From an uncultured Actinomycetes bacterium (GTDB lineage Bacteria; Actinomycetota; CALGFH01): a stretch of DNA of 22,983 bases. Both the position numbers and the translations under genes were made by a program. The notes beneath the pieces are model-generated. The model was not told where the DNA came from and made no database searches. It saw only the letters and a program-made list of their open reading frames with translations. The stretch is from contig CALGFH010000336.1 of the NCBI GenBank assembly GCA_937881255.1, positions 1 through 22,983 of the forward strand. Direction: 5' to 3'. Positions 1-7,282 of the stretch are shown one piece after another (within the stretch, counting starts at the first letter, position 1; every line of letters starts with the position of its first letter).

Positions 1-51
1 GACCGCTTGCGCTCCCGCTGGGAGGAGCGCGGCGGCCAGGGCCCTTCCTGA
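1..51 (+). CDS. possible C-terminal end of an upstream gene (partial)
   Basis: The first frame of the window is open from the left edge and ends in TGA at 49-51. It would encode about 16 residues rich in Arg, Glu and Gly (ending GGQGPS). Nothing in so short a piece identifies a family. The call rests only on an open frame with suitable composition, followed by a hairpin-like sequence and then the end of a convergent gene. In DNA this GC-rich, 17 open codons can arise by chance. Confidence 0.25.
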   Translation, partial: DRLRSRWEERGGQGPS

Positions 52-57
52 GGGCCG

Positions 58-71
58 GGCCCGTCCGGGCC
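58..71. terminator. possible hairpin between convergent gene ends
   Basis: GGCCC (58-62) and GGGCC (67-71) can pair around a four-base loop, between the possible gene end at 51 and the tetR stop at 74. There is no T-run on either strand. The position between convergent ends fits a terminator, but short GC hairpins are common in this DNA, so this is weak. Confidence 0.2.
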
Positions 72-73
72 GC

Positions 74-778
74 TCAAGGGCGGGCGTAGGAGGCCAGGCC
101 GCGCAGGATCACGTCCAGGCCGAGCTCGAACCGCTCGTCCAGGTCGCCGCTGAACATCTCGTCCACGGTCGAGACCACGTTGGGGAACTGGTCGGCCGGC
201 AGGGAGGCGAAATAGCCGCGCATCATGGCCGCGGTCTCCTCCGGCGACAGCGGCTCGCCGGTGGCTGAGGTCATCGGGGGCAGGGTGGCCTCGTAGCCGG
301 TGGCCCCCAGGTACAGTCCGAGCAGGTCGCCGGCGTAGGTGGCGATCCGGTCGGGGATGCCGGCCCCGCGCATCAGGACCAGCGTCCACTCGGCCCAGCG
401 GAGCACGTTGGTGCCGGTCGGGATCCGTCCCAGGGTCAGGGCGGCCACCCCCGGGTGGCGCGCGAACACGGTCCTGACCCCGAGCAGCCACTCCCGCAGC
501 TGCTCCTGCCAGCGGGCCGGGTCGGGCTCGGGGAGCGGCACCTCGCCGGCCACCCGGTCGATGATCAGGTCGATCAGGGCGTCCTTGCTGGCCACGTGCC
601 AGTAGAGCGAGGCCGGGCCGGTGCCCAGCTCGTCGGCGACCCGGCGCATGCTCAGCCCGGCCGCCCCCTCGCGGTCCAGCACCCGCATGGCGGCGTCGAG
701 GATCGCCTCCCGGGACAGGGGAGCGCGGGCCGGCCGCTGGCGCGGGGCGGTCTTCCAGGGCGGGTCGGGGATGGCCAT
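74..778 (-). CDS. TetR-family transcriptional repressor, likely controls the adjacent DrrAB-type exporter
   Basis: The predicted product is a 234-residue cytoplasmic DNA-binding regulator. The N-terminal TetR helix-turn-helix lies at about residues 22-68 (EAILDAAMRVLDREGAAGLS, then RRVADELGTGPASLYWHV). The rest is an all-helical ligand-binding and dimerisation domain resembling the TetR_C type found in tetracycline- and drug-responsive members. The frame is open up to a start at 835, but I prefer the ATG at 778, because the longer start would place two of the four operator-like palindromes (801-811 and 820-830) inside the coding sequence. No clear ribosome binding site precedes 778. The gene is divergent from an ABC exporter and shares its control region, so by analogy with TetR/efflux pairs it probably represses both itself and the exporter until a ligand binds. 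The ligand is unknown. Confidence 0.88.
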   Translation of the reverse strand: MAIPDPPWKTAPRQRPARAPLSREAILDAAMRVLDREGAAGLSMRRVADELGTGPASLYWHVASKDALIDLIIDRVAGEVPLPEPDPARWQEQLREWLLGVRTVFARHPGVAALTLGRIPTGTNVLRWAEWTLVLMRGAGIPDRIATYAGDLLGLYLGATGYEATLPPMTSATGEPLSPEETAAMMRGYFASLPADQFPNVVSTVDEMFSGDLDERFELGLDVILRGLASYARP

Positions 779-800
779 GGACCGGACTGTACCAGAGGTC

Positions 801-830
801 GAACTATGTTCGTCTTCTAGAACACTGTTT
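801..830. promoter_or_regulatory. operator pair 1: two GAAC-N3-GTTC palindromes
   Basis: GAACTATGTTC lies at 801-811 and GAACACTGTTT (one mismatch) at 820-830. Their starts are 19 bp apart, about two helical turns. The pair sits just upstream of the tetR ATG at 778 and is the mirror image of the pair at 854-883. This is probably a TetR-family binding site governing tetR transcription. Binding is inferred. Confidence 0.75.
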
Positions 831-857
831 GACAAGCTTCGGCCGCGATGCTAGAAC
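829..857 (+). promoter_or_regulatory. candidate promoter for the ABC exporter operon
   Basis: TTGACA at 829-834 is a perfect -35 hexamer. Seventeen bases further, TAGAAC at 852-857 matches the -10 consensus at four of six positions. The -35 overlaps operator 2 and the -10 overlaps operator 3, so a bound repressor would block polymerase. Transcription would begin near 864, giving a leader of about 40 nt to the ATG at 905. Confidence 0.55.
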
Positions 858-883
858 GGTGTTCGATCAAATGAACATAGTTC
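854..883. promoter_or_regulatory. operator pair 2: two GAAC-N3-GTTC palindromes
   Basis: GAACGGTGTTC lies at 854-864 and GAACATAGTTC at 873-883, again with starts 19 bp apart. The outer site is the reverse complement of the outer site at 801-811. The whole four-site array is symmetric about position 842. This is probably the TetR-family operator controlling the exporter operon. Confidence 0.75.
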
Positions 884-904
884 TATCGAGCGGGAGGGGT
901 GCAG

Positions 905-1882
905 ATGACGCCGACGATCGAGGCGACCGGCCTCCGCAAGCGGTTCGGCAGGACGGTCGCCCTGGACGGCCTCGACCTGGTGGCCGAGCCGGGACAGGTG
1001 CTGGCCGTGCTCGGCCCCAACGGGGCCGGCAAGACGACCTTCGTGCGCACCGTGGCCACCCTGCTGCGACCCGACGCGGGGGAGCTGGCTGTCGCCGGCC
1101 ACGACGTGCGCCGCGAGCCCGGGGCGGTGCGCCGGGTGATCGGGCTGGCCGGCCAGTACGCGGCCGTCGAGCCGGCCATGACCGGCCGGGAGAACCTGCA
1201 CCTGGTGGCCAGGCTGTTCGGGCAGGACGGGCGCACGGCCAGGGCGAGCAGCGCCCGCGTGCTCGACCTGCTCGGGCTGACCGGGGCGGCCGACCGGCTG
1301 GCCCGGACCTACTCGGGGGGCATGCGCCGCAAGCTCGACCTGGGGGCCAGCCTGGTCGGGGCGCCGCGCCTGCTGCTGCTGGACGAGCCGACCACCGGGC
1401 TGGACCCGCGCAGCCGCATCGAGCTCTGGGACGCCATCGGGGCCCTGGTCGCGGCCGGCACCGACGTCCTGCTGACCACCCAGTACCTGGACGAGGCCGA
1501 CCACCTGGCCAGCCGCATCGTGATCATCGACCACGGCCGGGTGGTGGCCGCCGGCACCCCCGGCGAGCTCAAGCAGCGGGCCGGCCGCAACGTCATCGAG
1601 GTCCACACCCGCGACCGGGCCGCCCTGGCCAGGGCGGCCGCCGGCCTGGCCGGGCCCGGCCAGGACCAGCCGCAGGTCGAGGAGGCCACCCGGCGGGTCC
1701 GGGTCGCCGTCGCCGCCGGCACCGACCCGCTGCGCGACGCCCTCGGCGCCCTGGACGCGGCCGGGATCGCCGTCGAGGACATCTCGCTGCGGCCGCCGAC
1801 CCTCGACGAGGTGTTCCTGGCCCTGACCGGCCAGGGGCTGGAGCAGCCCACCGAGACCGCCGCCGGGCACCCGGCGGCCTGA
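905..1882 (+). CDS. ABC transporter ATP-binding protein, daunorubicin-resistance (DrrA) type
   Basis: This 325-residue cytoplasmic ATPase should power export by the membrane protein encoded next. Walker A is GPNGAGKT at residues 37-44, the ABC signature is YSGGM at 136-140, and Walker B is LLLLDE at 156-161. The H-loop region reads TTQYLDEAD. The GQYAAVEPAMTGREN stretch and the Gln in TTQYLDEAD are typical of the DrrA subfamily. The C-terminal part resembles the extra DrrA domain (DUF4162-like). I chose the ATG at 905 because GGGAGGGG at 892-899 lies about 7 nt upstream, whereas the GTG at 899 is too close. Substrates of the family are hydrophobic drugs or lipids. The actual substrate cannot be read from the sequence. 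The gene lies 15 nt upstream of its permease. Confidence 0.93.
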   Translation: MTPTIEATGLRKRFGRTVALDGLDLVAEPGQVLAVLGPNGAGKTTFVRTVATLLRPDAGELAVAGHDVRREPGAVRRVIGLAGQYAAVEPAMTGRENLHLVARLFGQDGRTARASSARVLDLLGLTGAADRLARTYSGGMRRKLDLGASLVGAPRLLLLDEPTTGLDPRSRIELWDAIGALVAAGTDVLLTTQYLDEADHLASRIVIIDHGRVVAAGTPGELKQRAGRNVIEVHTRDRAALARAAAGLAGPGQDQPQVEEATRRVRVAVAAGTDPLRDALGALDAAGIAVEDISLRPPTLDEVFLALTGQGLEQPTETAAGHPAA

Positions 1883-1897
1883 GAGGAGCGACCGACC

Positions 1898-2716
1898 ATG
1901 GCAAGCATCCCCGCCCCCGTCCCCGTGCCCGCCGGGCGCTCGGCCGGGCTGGCCGCCAGCACCGTCGGCATCGCCCGGCGGGGCCTGCTCAAGTTCCTGC
2001 GCACGCCCCAGCTGGTGGTCGTCGGGACCATCCAGAGCGCCCTGTTCCTGCTGATCTTCCGCTACGTGTTCGGCGGCGCCATCGGCGCCGGAGGCCTCGA
2101 CTACGTCGACTTCCTGGTCCCGGGGTTCATCACCACCGGCCTGCTGTTCGCCGGCATGGGCGCGGCCGCCGGGGTGGCCGAGGACCTGGAGCAGGGCTTC
2201 GTGGACCGGCTCCGCTCCCTGCCCATCCCCAGGAGCGCCGTCCTGGCCGGCCGGGCCATGGCCGACACCGCCCTGCTGGTGTGGAGCCTGGCCATCACCA
2301 GCGCCGTCGGCTTCGCGGTCGGGTTCCGGCTCCACGGCGGCCTGGCCGACGCCCTGGCCGCCTTCGGGCTGCTGCTGGTGTTCGGGTTCGCCTTCGAGTG
2401 GATGTTCATCACCCTCGGCCTGTTCGCCGGGACCCCCCAGGCCGCCCAGGGCCTGGCCCTGATGGTGTTCCCGCTGACCTTCGTGTCCAGCGCCTATGTG
2501 CCGGTCGAGTCGATGCCGGGCTGGATGCAGGCCTTCGCCGAGCACCAGCCGGTCACGGTCATGGTGGACGCGGTCCGCGTGCTCACCCAGGGCCCGGCCG
2601 CCGAGGCCCTGCTCGGCCACGGCGCCGGCTTCTACGTGACCAGGGCGCTGGCCTGGTCGGCGGCCATCCTGGCGGTGTTCGTGCCCCTGGCCGTGGCCCG
2701 CTACCGGCGGGGCTGA
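1898..2716 (+). CDS. ABC-2 type transporter permease, DrrB type
   Basis: This 272-residue integral membrane protein should form the channel of the exporter with the preceding ATPase. About six hydrophobic segments are visible, the first near residues 44-62 (VVVGTIQSALFLLIFRYVF). The ABC-2 permease region with PLTFVSSAYVPVESMPGW lies in the last third, as in DrrB and related drug or lipid exporters. The ATG at 1898 is preceded by GAGGAG at 1883-1888 with about 9 nt spacing. It is cotranscribed with the ATPase and presumably controlled by the divergent TetR. The last 16 nt overlap the end of the convergent transglutaminase gene, leaving no room for a terminator between them. Confidence 0.92.
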   Translation: MASIPAPVPVPAGRSAGLAASTVGIARRGLLKFLRTPQLVVVGTIQSALFLLIFRYVFGGAIGAGGLDYVDFLVPGFITTGLLFAGMGAAAGVAEDLEQGFVDRLRSLPIPRSAVLAGRAMADTALLVWSLAITSAVGFAVGFRLHGGLADALAAFGLLLVFGFAFEWMFITLGLFAGTPQAAQGLALMVFPLTFVSSAYVPVESMPGWMQAFAEHQPVTVMVDAVRVLTQGPAAEALLGHGAGFYVTRALAWSAAILAVFVPLAVARYRRG

Positions 2717-4983
2717 CCGACCAGGCTGCGGGGGCTGACCGTGGCCACCACCCGGCGGCGCCAGCCGAGGCGGCCGGCCAGGCTGGAGCGGGCGTGCCGG
2801 GCCAGGCGCCTGGCCTCGCCGGCCTGGTCGTCGCCGGGCTCGTCGGGGGCGTACTCGGCCTGCTCGAACAGGCCGGTCAGCTCGACCAGCGGGTCGGCGT
2901 CGGCGTCGAAGTCGCCGGACAGGCGGCGGGCGTAGGCGGCCGGCGTCTCTGCCCCCCGGCGGCCGATGCCGGCGTCCCTGGCCCAGGTGGTCAGCTCGGC
3001 GTACGACTCGGCCACGGCGTCGCGGGGCCGGTGCCCGGCCCGCCGCCGGGCCAGCAGGTTGCGGGCCCACTTGACCCCGGGGACGGCCAGGATCAGCAGC
3101 ACGACGGCCAGGCCGGCCCGGACGACCGGCCGGTCCAGCCAGCCCCGGCCGGCGCCGGTCCCGGCCAGTGGGTCGCCCTCGGCGGCCGGCGTGGGCTCGG
3201 GGCCCTGGCCGGCCGGGTTGGGGGTGGTGTCCGGGCCGGTGGTGTCGGGGGTGGGGGTCGTGCCCGTGTCGTCGGAGGGCACCCGGCCGGCCGGGGTGGT
3301 GTAGGAGGGCACGGCCACGGTGCCGTCGGCCCGCGGGGTCGGCTCGAACGGCACCCAACCGGTCCCGGGGAACCACAGCTCCGGCCAGGCGTGGGCGTCG
3401 TGGGTGGTGACCTGGAGGAAGTTGTTGTCGACGACCTCGCCCGAGGTGAAGCCGACCGCGACCCGGGAGGGGACGCCGACCTGGCGGGCCATCATGGCCA
3501 TGGCGATGGCGAACTGCTCGCAGTAGCCCTCCCGGACCTCGGTCAGGAAGCGCCGCAGCTGGTTGCCGCCGGCCGACAGGGCCGGCACGTTCAGGTTGTA
3601 GCGGAACTCCTTGCTGCGCAGGTAGTCCTGGATGGCCAGGGCCTTCCCGAAGGGGGTGTCGGCGTCGTTGGCCTCGACCAACCTGTCGGCCCGCTCGCGC
3701 ACCTCGCGGTCGAGGCTCCCGGTCTCCAGGTACGGTCGCAGGTTCGGGTAACTGCGGTAGTCGACCGGCCCGTCCAGGTCGGCGGCGTCGATGTCGGGGA
3801 CCTGGGAGACGACCGTGTAGCTGAACCCCTCCCGGAGCCGCTGGTTGATGGTCAGGCTGGCGAAGGTCGGGTTGGCCAGCACCTGCCGGCCGGCGTCGAC
3901 CTGGGCCGGGGTGATGGCCGCCGGCAGCCAGAACTCCCTCAGCTTCTGGATCTCGACCTCCTGGGTGACCTGGGTCACGGGCAGGTCCGGGTCCTGCTCG
4001 CCCGGGATCGGGCCCTCGAAGGGGACCAGGTCGTCGCGGGGGTCGCTGGAGGGGGCGAAGTCGGTGCCGTCGAAGCGGTCGTAGACCATCAGCCGCCAGC
4101 GCTCCCGCTGGGTGCTGCGGGCCCGGAACATGGGCACGTCCTCCTGGGCGGTCAGGCGGGTCCGCAGCGAGATGAACGGGTTGAGGGCGACACCGGCGTC
4201 GGTGCCGGTGCTCTCCTTGAGGTCGAGCACCGGCTGCTGGCCGTAGCCGGGCAGCAGCCAGGGCACGGTCAGGGCGCACAGCCCGGCGGCCAGGGCCAGC
4301 CAGCGGCCGGTCTGGGCGGCCGGGGTCAGCGGCAGCCGCCAGCCGGCGCCGGGCCGGCTGCGGGCGCTCGACACCCAGCGGCCCCAGGTGGCCAGCCGGG
4401 CCCGGCCCTCGAACAGCAGCATCCCGGCCGCCCCGAGCATGAACCAGGTCGTGTACCAGGCCGGGCTGGAGGGCCGGATGACCGCCGGGAAGACGAACAG
4501 GCCGAGGGCCGGCACCAGCGCCAGCAGGGGCTGCCGGGCCCGGAAGGCGAGCCCGTCGGCGGCGGTGGCCACCGCCCAGGCGCCGGCGCAGGTGAGCAGG
4601 ACGAACTCGGTCGTCACCTGGACCGGGGCCGCCTGCTCGCTGATCGCGGTCAGGGCGGCCGAGGCGGCCGCGGCCATCTCCGACAGGGTCCGGCCGGTCG
4701 GGATGACCAGCAGCAGCGTCCCCGGGAAGAGCAGGATCCCGCCCACGACCACGAACCCGAGGGCCATGGCGACCAGCGACAGCAGCTGGCCGACGCCCAG
4801 GCGCCGCAGCAGGGCGGCCAGGCCGAGGGCGGCGGCCATGGTCAGCCAGGTCGGCAGCAGCCAGGCGTTGCCGGCGTACAGCCGGCTCAGCGACAGGGAG
4901 GCGCCGGCCAGCAGGCCGGCCAGCGCTAGCGCCTGTGCGTAGTCAGTGTTGCGCGCCCCAACGGGGCTGTCAGTCGTCGCCAC
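2701..4983 (-). CDS. TgpA-like membrane protein with DUF3488, transglutaminase-like and DUF4129 regions
   Basis: The 760-residue protein has several N-terminal membrane helices (about residues 15-35, 43-60, 65-92, 122-140, 150-170, 176-192 and 225-245). An extracytoplasmic transglutaminase-like domain follows. Its catalytic Cys is in GYCEQFA (C488) and its His in THDAHAWPELW (H531). The third position is in FEPTP, where Glu547 replaces the usual Asp. A Thr/Pro-rich linker (about 560-610), one more membrane helix and a cytoplasmic DUF4129-like tail complete the TgpA layout. It is the last gene of a moxR-DUF58-tgpA operon. The GTG start at 4983 lies inside the preceding gene (58-nt overlap), with no good ribosome site, so coupled translation is likely. 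The cellular substrate of this family is unknown, although homologues are linked to the cell envelope. Confidence 0.9.
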   Translation of the reverse strand: MATTDSPVGARNTDYAQALALAGLLAGASLSLSRLYAGNAWLLPTWLTMAAALGLAALLRRLGVGQLLSLVAMALGFVVVGGILLFPGTLLLVIPTGRTLSEMAAAASAALTAISEQAAPVQVTTEFVLLTCAGAWAVATAADGLAFRARQPLLALVPALGLFVFPAVIRPSSPAWYTTWFMLGAAGMLLFEGRARLATWGRWVSSARSRPGAGWRLPLTPAAQTGRWLALAAGLCALTVPWLLPGYGQQPVLDLKESTGTDAGVALNPFISLRTRLTAQEDVPMFRARSTQRERWRLMVYDRFDGTDFAPSSDPRDDLVPFEGPIPGEQDPDLPVTQVTQEVEIQKLREFWLPAAITPAQVDAGRQVLANPTFASLTINQRLREGFSYTVVSQVPDIDAADLDGPVDYRSYPNLRPYLETGSLDREVRERADRLVEANDADTPFGKALAIQDYLRSKEFRYNLNVPALSAGGNQLRRFLTEVREGYCEQFAIAMAMMARQVGVPSRVAVGFTSGEVVDNNFLQVTTHDAHAWPELWFPGTGWVPFEPTPRADGTVAVPSYTTPAGRVPSDDTGTTPTPDTTGPDTTPNPAGQGPEPTPAAEGDPLAGTGAGRGWLDRPVVRAGLAVVLLILAVPGVKWARNLLARRRAGHRPRDAVAESYAELTTWARDAGIGRRGAETPAAYARRLSGDFDADADPLVELTGLFEQAEYAPDEPGDDQAGEARRLARHARSSLAGRLGWRRRVVATVSPRSLVGQPRR

Positions 4984-6194
4984 GGGTCATCCAGGGGTTG
5001 GGTGCGGGAGAGCATGGCCGTCCGCCAGCCGGCCCGGTCGAGCAGGGTGGCGATGCCGGCCGCCTGGGCGTCGGCCGCGGCCACCTCGCGGGCGGCCAGC
5101 CCGAGCCAGCTGTCGGTGCGGACCAGCAGGCCAAGAGCGCCGCCGAAGCCGAGCCGGCAGCGGGCCAGGGCGGCCGCCTCGTCGGAGGAGGGGACGCCGA
5201 GCACGGCCACCAGCAGCCCCTCGCCGGCCGTCCGGGCCAGCCGGTTGGCCATCGGCACCAGCGACGGGGTCGAGGTCGGCTCGACGCTGGCCAGGAAGTC
5301 GAGCACGGCGGTGGCCTGGTCGGCCATGCCGGCCGGCCGGACCTGCTGGCCGTCGTCGGCCACCAGGGCCAGCTCGTAGCCGGAGCGGCCCAGGCGCAGG
5401 GCGATCGAGGCGGCCGCCGACACCGCCCGCTCGAACGAGGCCCGGCCCCCCTGGCCGCGGTGGGCGGCCAGGCGCAGGTCGATGGCGATCACGGCCCTGG
5501 CCTGCCAGGGGCGCTCCTCCTGGCGGATCATCAGCTGGCCCCGCTTGGCCGAGGAGCGCCAGTGGACCTTGCGCAGGTCGTCGCCGTCGCGGTACTCGCG
5601 GGTGGTGTAGAACTCGTCGCCCTGGGAGAACAGGTAGCGGACCTTGGTCGCGGCCGAGGAGGCCAGCTCGCCGCCCAGGCCGGGGGCGCTCAGCGGCTCG
5701 ACCCGGGGGTGGACGATCACGTCCGAGGCCCCGGCCAGCTCCGAGGTGACCTGGGCCAGCCCGAACGGGTCGGCCAGGCGGACGGCCAGCGGGCCGATCG
5801 AGTAGCGGCCCCGGGCCGCCGCCCGCAGCTCGTAGTTGAGCAGCTCCCGGTCGCCCCCGGGGACCCCGGGGACCACGAAGCGGGCCCCGGGCCCGAGCTG
5901 GTAGGGGAGCCGGTCCTCGAGCAGCAGCACCCCCGTCTCCAGCCGGGTCGGGTTGTCGAGGCGGACGGTGACGCTGATCCGGTTGCCGACCGAGGTCCGC
6001 ACCGGGCGCACCGCCCGGCTGGAGGTGAGCCGGGAGTTGCCCCAGGTGACCACGGCCAGCGCCCCCAGGGGCAGGGCCAGGGCGGCCACGGCCAGCATGT
6101 ACAGCTCGGGGACGCCGGTGAGGCGCCCGGCCAGGTACAGGGCGACCGCCGCCGCGGCGAACCCGGCCGCCCGCGGAGTGAACGCCTTCAGCAA
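4926..6194 (-). CDS. DUF58 domain protein (MoxR-associated, vWA-like fold)
   Basis: The 422-residue product has two N-terminal membrane helices (about 8-26 and 30-50). A beta-rich region follows (about 60-170, with RLDNPT and ADPFGL). The DUF58 core comes next, with its hallmark near residues 195-225 (FYTTREYRDGDD, then KVHWRSSAKRGQL). The C-terminal part (AVIAIDLR onward) matches a von Willebrand A-like fold. It lies between a MoxR ATPase and a TgpA-like protein, the usual trio. MoxR is thought to act as a chaperone-like ATPase on vWA-type partners, so a physical MoxR-DUF58 link is likely. The start appears to be TTG at 6194, one base after the moxR stop, with a weak GAGAG upstream. No ATG or GTG lies nearby. 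Confidence 0.88.
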   Translation of the reverse strand: MLKAFTPRAAGFAAAAVALYLAGRLTGVPELYMLAVAALALPLGALAVVTWGNSRLTSSRAVRPVRTSVGNRISVTVRLDNPTRLETGVLLLEDRLPYQLGPGARFVVPGVPGGDRELLNYELRAAARGRYSIGPLAVRLADPFGLAQVTSELAGASDVIVHPRVEPLSAPGLGGELASSAATKVRYLFSQGDEFYTTREYRDGDDLRKVHWRSSAKRGQLMIRQEERPWQARAVIAIDLRLAAHRGQGGRASFERAVSAAASIALRLGRSGYELALVADDGQQVRPAGMADQATAVLDFLASVEPTSTPSLVPMANRLARTAGEGLLVAVLGVPSSDEAAALARCRLGFGGALGLLVRTDSWLGLAAREVAAADAQAAGIATLLDRAGWRTAMLSRTQPLDDPWRRLTAPLGRATLTTHRR

Positions 6195-6195
6195 G

Positions 6196-7182
6196 TCAGC
6201 TCTCGCCCCGGCCGCGGATCGGGATCGGCACGTATTCCACGATGTCGGCGAGCACGTCGGCGGCGGTGCGGCCGATCATCTGGGCCTCGGGGGCGGTGAT
6301 CAGCCGGTGGGCCAGCACCGGGTTGACCAGCTCCTTGACGTCGTCGGGGACCACGTAGTCGCGCCCGGCCACGGCCCCGGCGGCCCTGGCCGCCCGGAGC
6401 AGGGCCAGGGCGGCCCTGGGGCTGGCCCCGAGGGCCAGGTCGGCGTGGTCGCGGGTCGCTCTGACCAGGTCGACGATGTAGCGCTTGAGGGTGTCGGCCA
6501 CATGCACCGTCTTGACCCCGTCGATCATGTCGGCCACGGTCGGCGCGTCGGCCACCGGCTGGAGCTCGCTGAGCAGGGTGGTGGTCCGGCCGTGGGTCTC
6601 CAGGATCTCGATCTCGGCCTGGCGGGTCGGGTAGCCGATGTTCAGCTCCAGCATGAAGCGGTCCCGCTGGGCCTCGGGCAGGGGATAGGTGCCCTCGTGC
6701 TCGATCGGGTTCTGGGTGGCGACCACCATGAACGGCACCCCGAGCTGGTAGGTGACCCCGTCCACGGTCACCTGCCGCTCCTCCATGGACTCGAGCAGGG
6801 CGGCCTGGGTCTTGGGCGAGGCCCGGTTGATCTCGTCGCCGAGGACGATGTTGGCGAAGATCGCCCCCGGCTTGAACTCGAAGTCGCCCCGCTCCTGGTT
6901 GAACACGCTGACCCCGGTGACGTCGGAGGGCAGCAGGTCGGGGGTGAACTGGATGCGCCGGACCGAGCAGTCGATCGAGCGGGCCAGGGCCTTGGCCAGC
7001 ATCGTCTTGCCGACCCCGGGGACGTCCTCGATGAGCAGGTGCCCCTCGGCCAGCAGGGCCACCAGGGCGAGGCGGACCACATCGGTCTTGCCCTCGATGA
7101 CCCGCTCGATGTTGGCCCGGATCTTGTCGAAGGAGGAGGCGACGTCGTCCATGCCGCCCGTGTCGGGACGCGTCGTGGCCAC
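6196..7182 (-). CDS. MoxR-family AAA+ ATPase
   Basis: This 328-residue cytoplasmic AAA+ protein has Walker A DVPGVGKT at residues 53-60 and Walker B IVLGDEINR at 112-120. It also has the MoxR-typical ASPKTQAALLESMEERQV and sensor 1 VVATQNP near 154-159. The C-terminal lid helical domain follows. MoxR proteins assist folding or activation of partner complexes, often vWA proteins, and this is the first gene of a moxR-DUF58-tgpA operon. I prefer the GTG at 7182 because AAGGAG lies 11 nt upstream (complement of 7194-7199). An ATG at 7152 has no ribosome site, and the open frame to 7218 would include that ribosome site. Length agrees with the family (about 320-340). Confidence 0.92.
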   Translation of the reverse strand: MATTRPDTGGMDDVASSFDKIRANIERVIEGKTDVVRLALVALLAEGHLLIEDVPGVGKTMLAKALARSIDCSVRRIQFTPDLLPSDVTGVSVFNQERGDFEFKPGAIFANIVLGDEINRASPKTQAALLESMEERQVTVDGVTYQLGVPFMVVATQNPIEHEGTYPLPEAQRDRFMLELNIGYPTRQAEIEILETHGRTTTLLSELQPVADAPTVADMIDGVKTVHVADTLKRYIVDLVRATRDHADLALGASPRAALALLRAARAAGAVAGRDYVVPDDVKELVNPVLAHRLITAPEAQMIGRTAADVLADIVEYVPIPIRGRGES

Positions 7183-7249
7183 CGCCGGCTGGCTCCTTTC
7201 CTGGGGCGCTGAGCACACCGATTGTAGGCGTGACGGATAAGGAAGAGGT

Positions 7250-7280
7250 GAGGAGGACCCGATTCGGTTCTATCCTCCTC
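7250..7280. promoter_or_regulatory. inverted repeat overlapping the second tetR promoter (possible autoregulatory operator)
   Basis: GAGGAGGA (7250-7257) is repeated in inverse as TCCTCCTC (7273-7280) across 15 bp, ending two bases before the GTG start of the regulator at 7283. It overlaps the candidate -10 at 7271-7276. It could be an operator for the TetR protein encoded here, or an RNA hairpin if transcription starts further upstream. The direct evidence is only the symmetry. Confidence 0.4.
7271..7276 (+). promoter_or_regulatory. candidate -10 element of a leaderless tetR transcript
   Basis: TATCCT matches the actinobacterial TANNNT -10 pattern and ends 6 nt before the GTG at 7283, so transcription would begin at or next to the start codon. 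No recognisable -35 is seen. The arrangement fits leaderless genes, which are common in actinobacteria. Confidence 0.4.
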
Positions 7281-7282
7281 CC

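Noticed and set aside
779..835. Longer N-terminus for the first TetR regulator
   Set aside because: It would place two operator palindromes inside the gene. The extra 19 residues are Ser/Glu-rich and unlike TetR N-termini.
829..4929. A 1366-codon open frame on the plus strand and a 1142-codon frame on the minus strand (851-4279)
   Set aside because: Both are Arg/Pro/Gly-rich with no domain. They run across the real exporter and transglutaminase genes. Stop codons are rare in all frames of such GC-rich DNA, so these are shadows.
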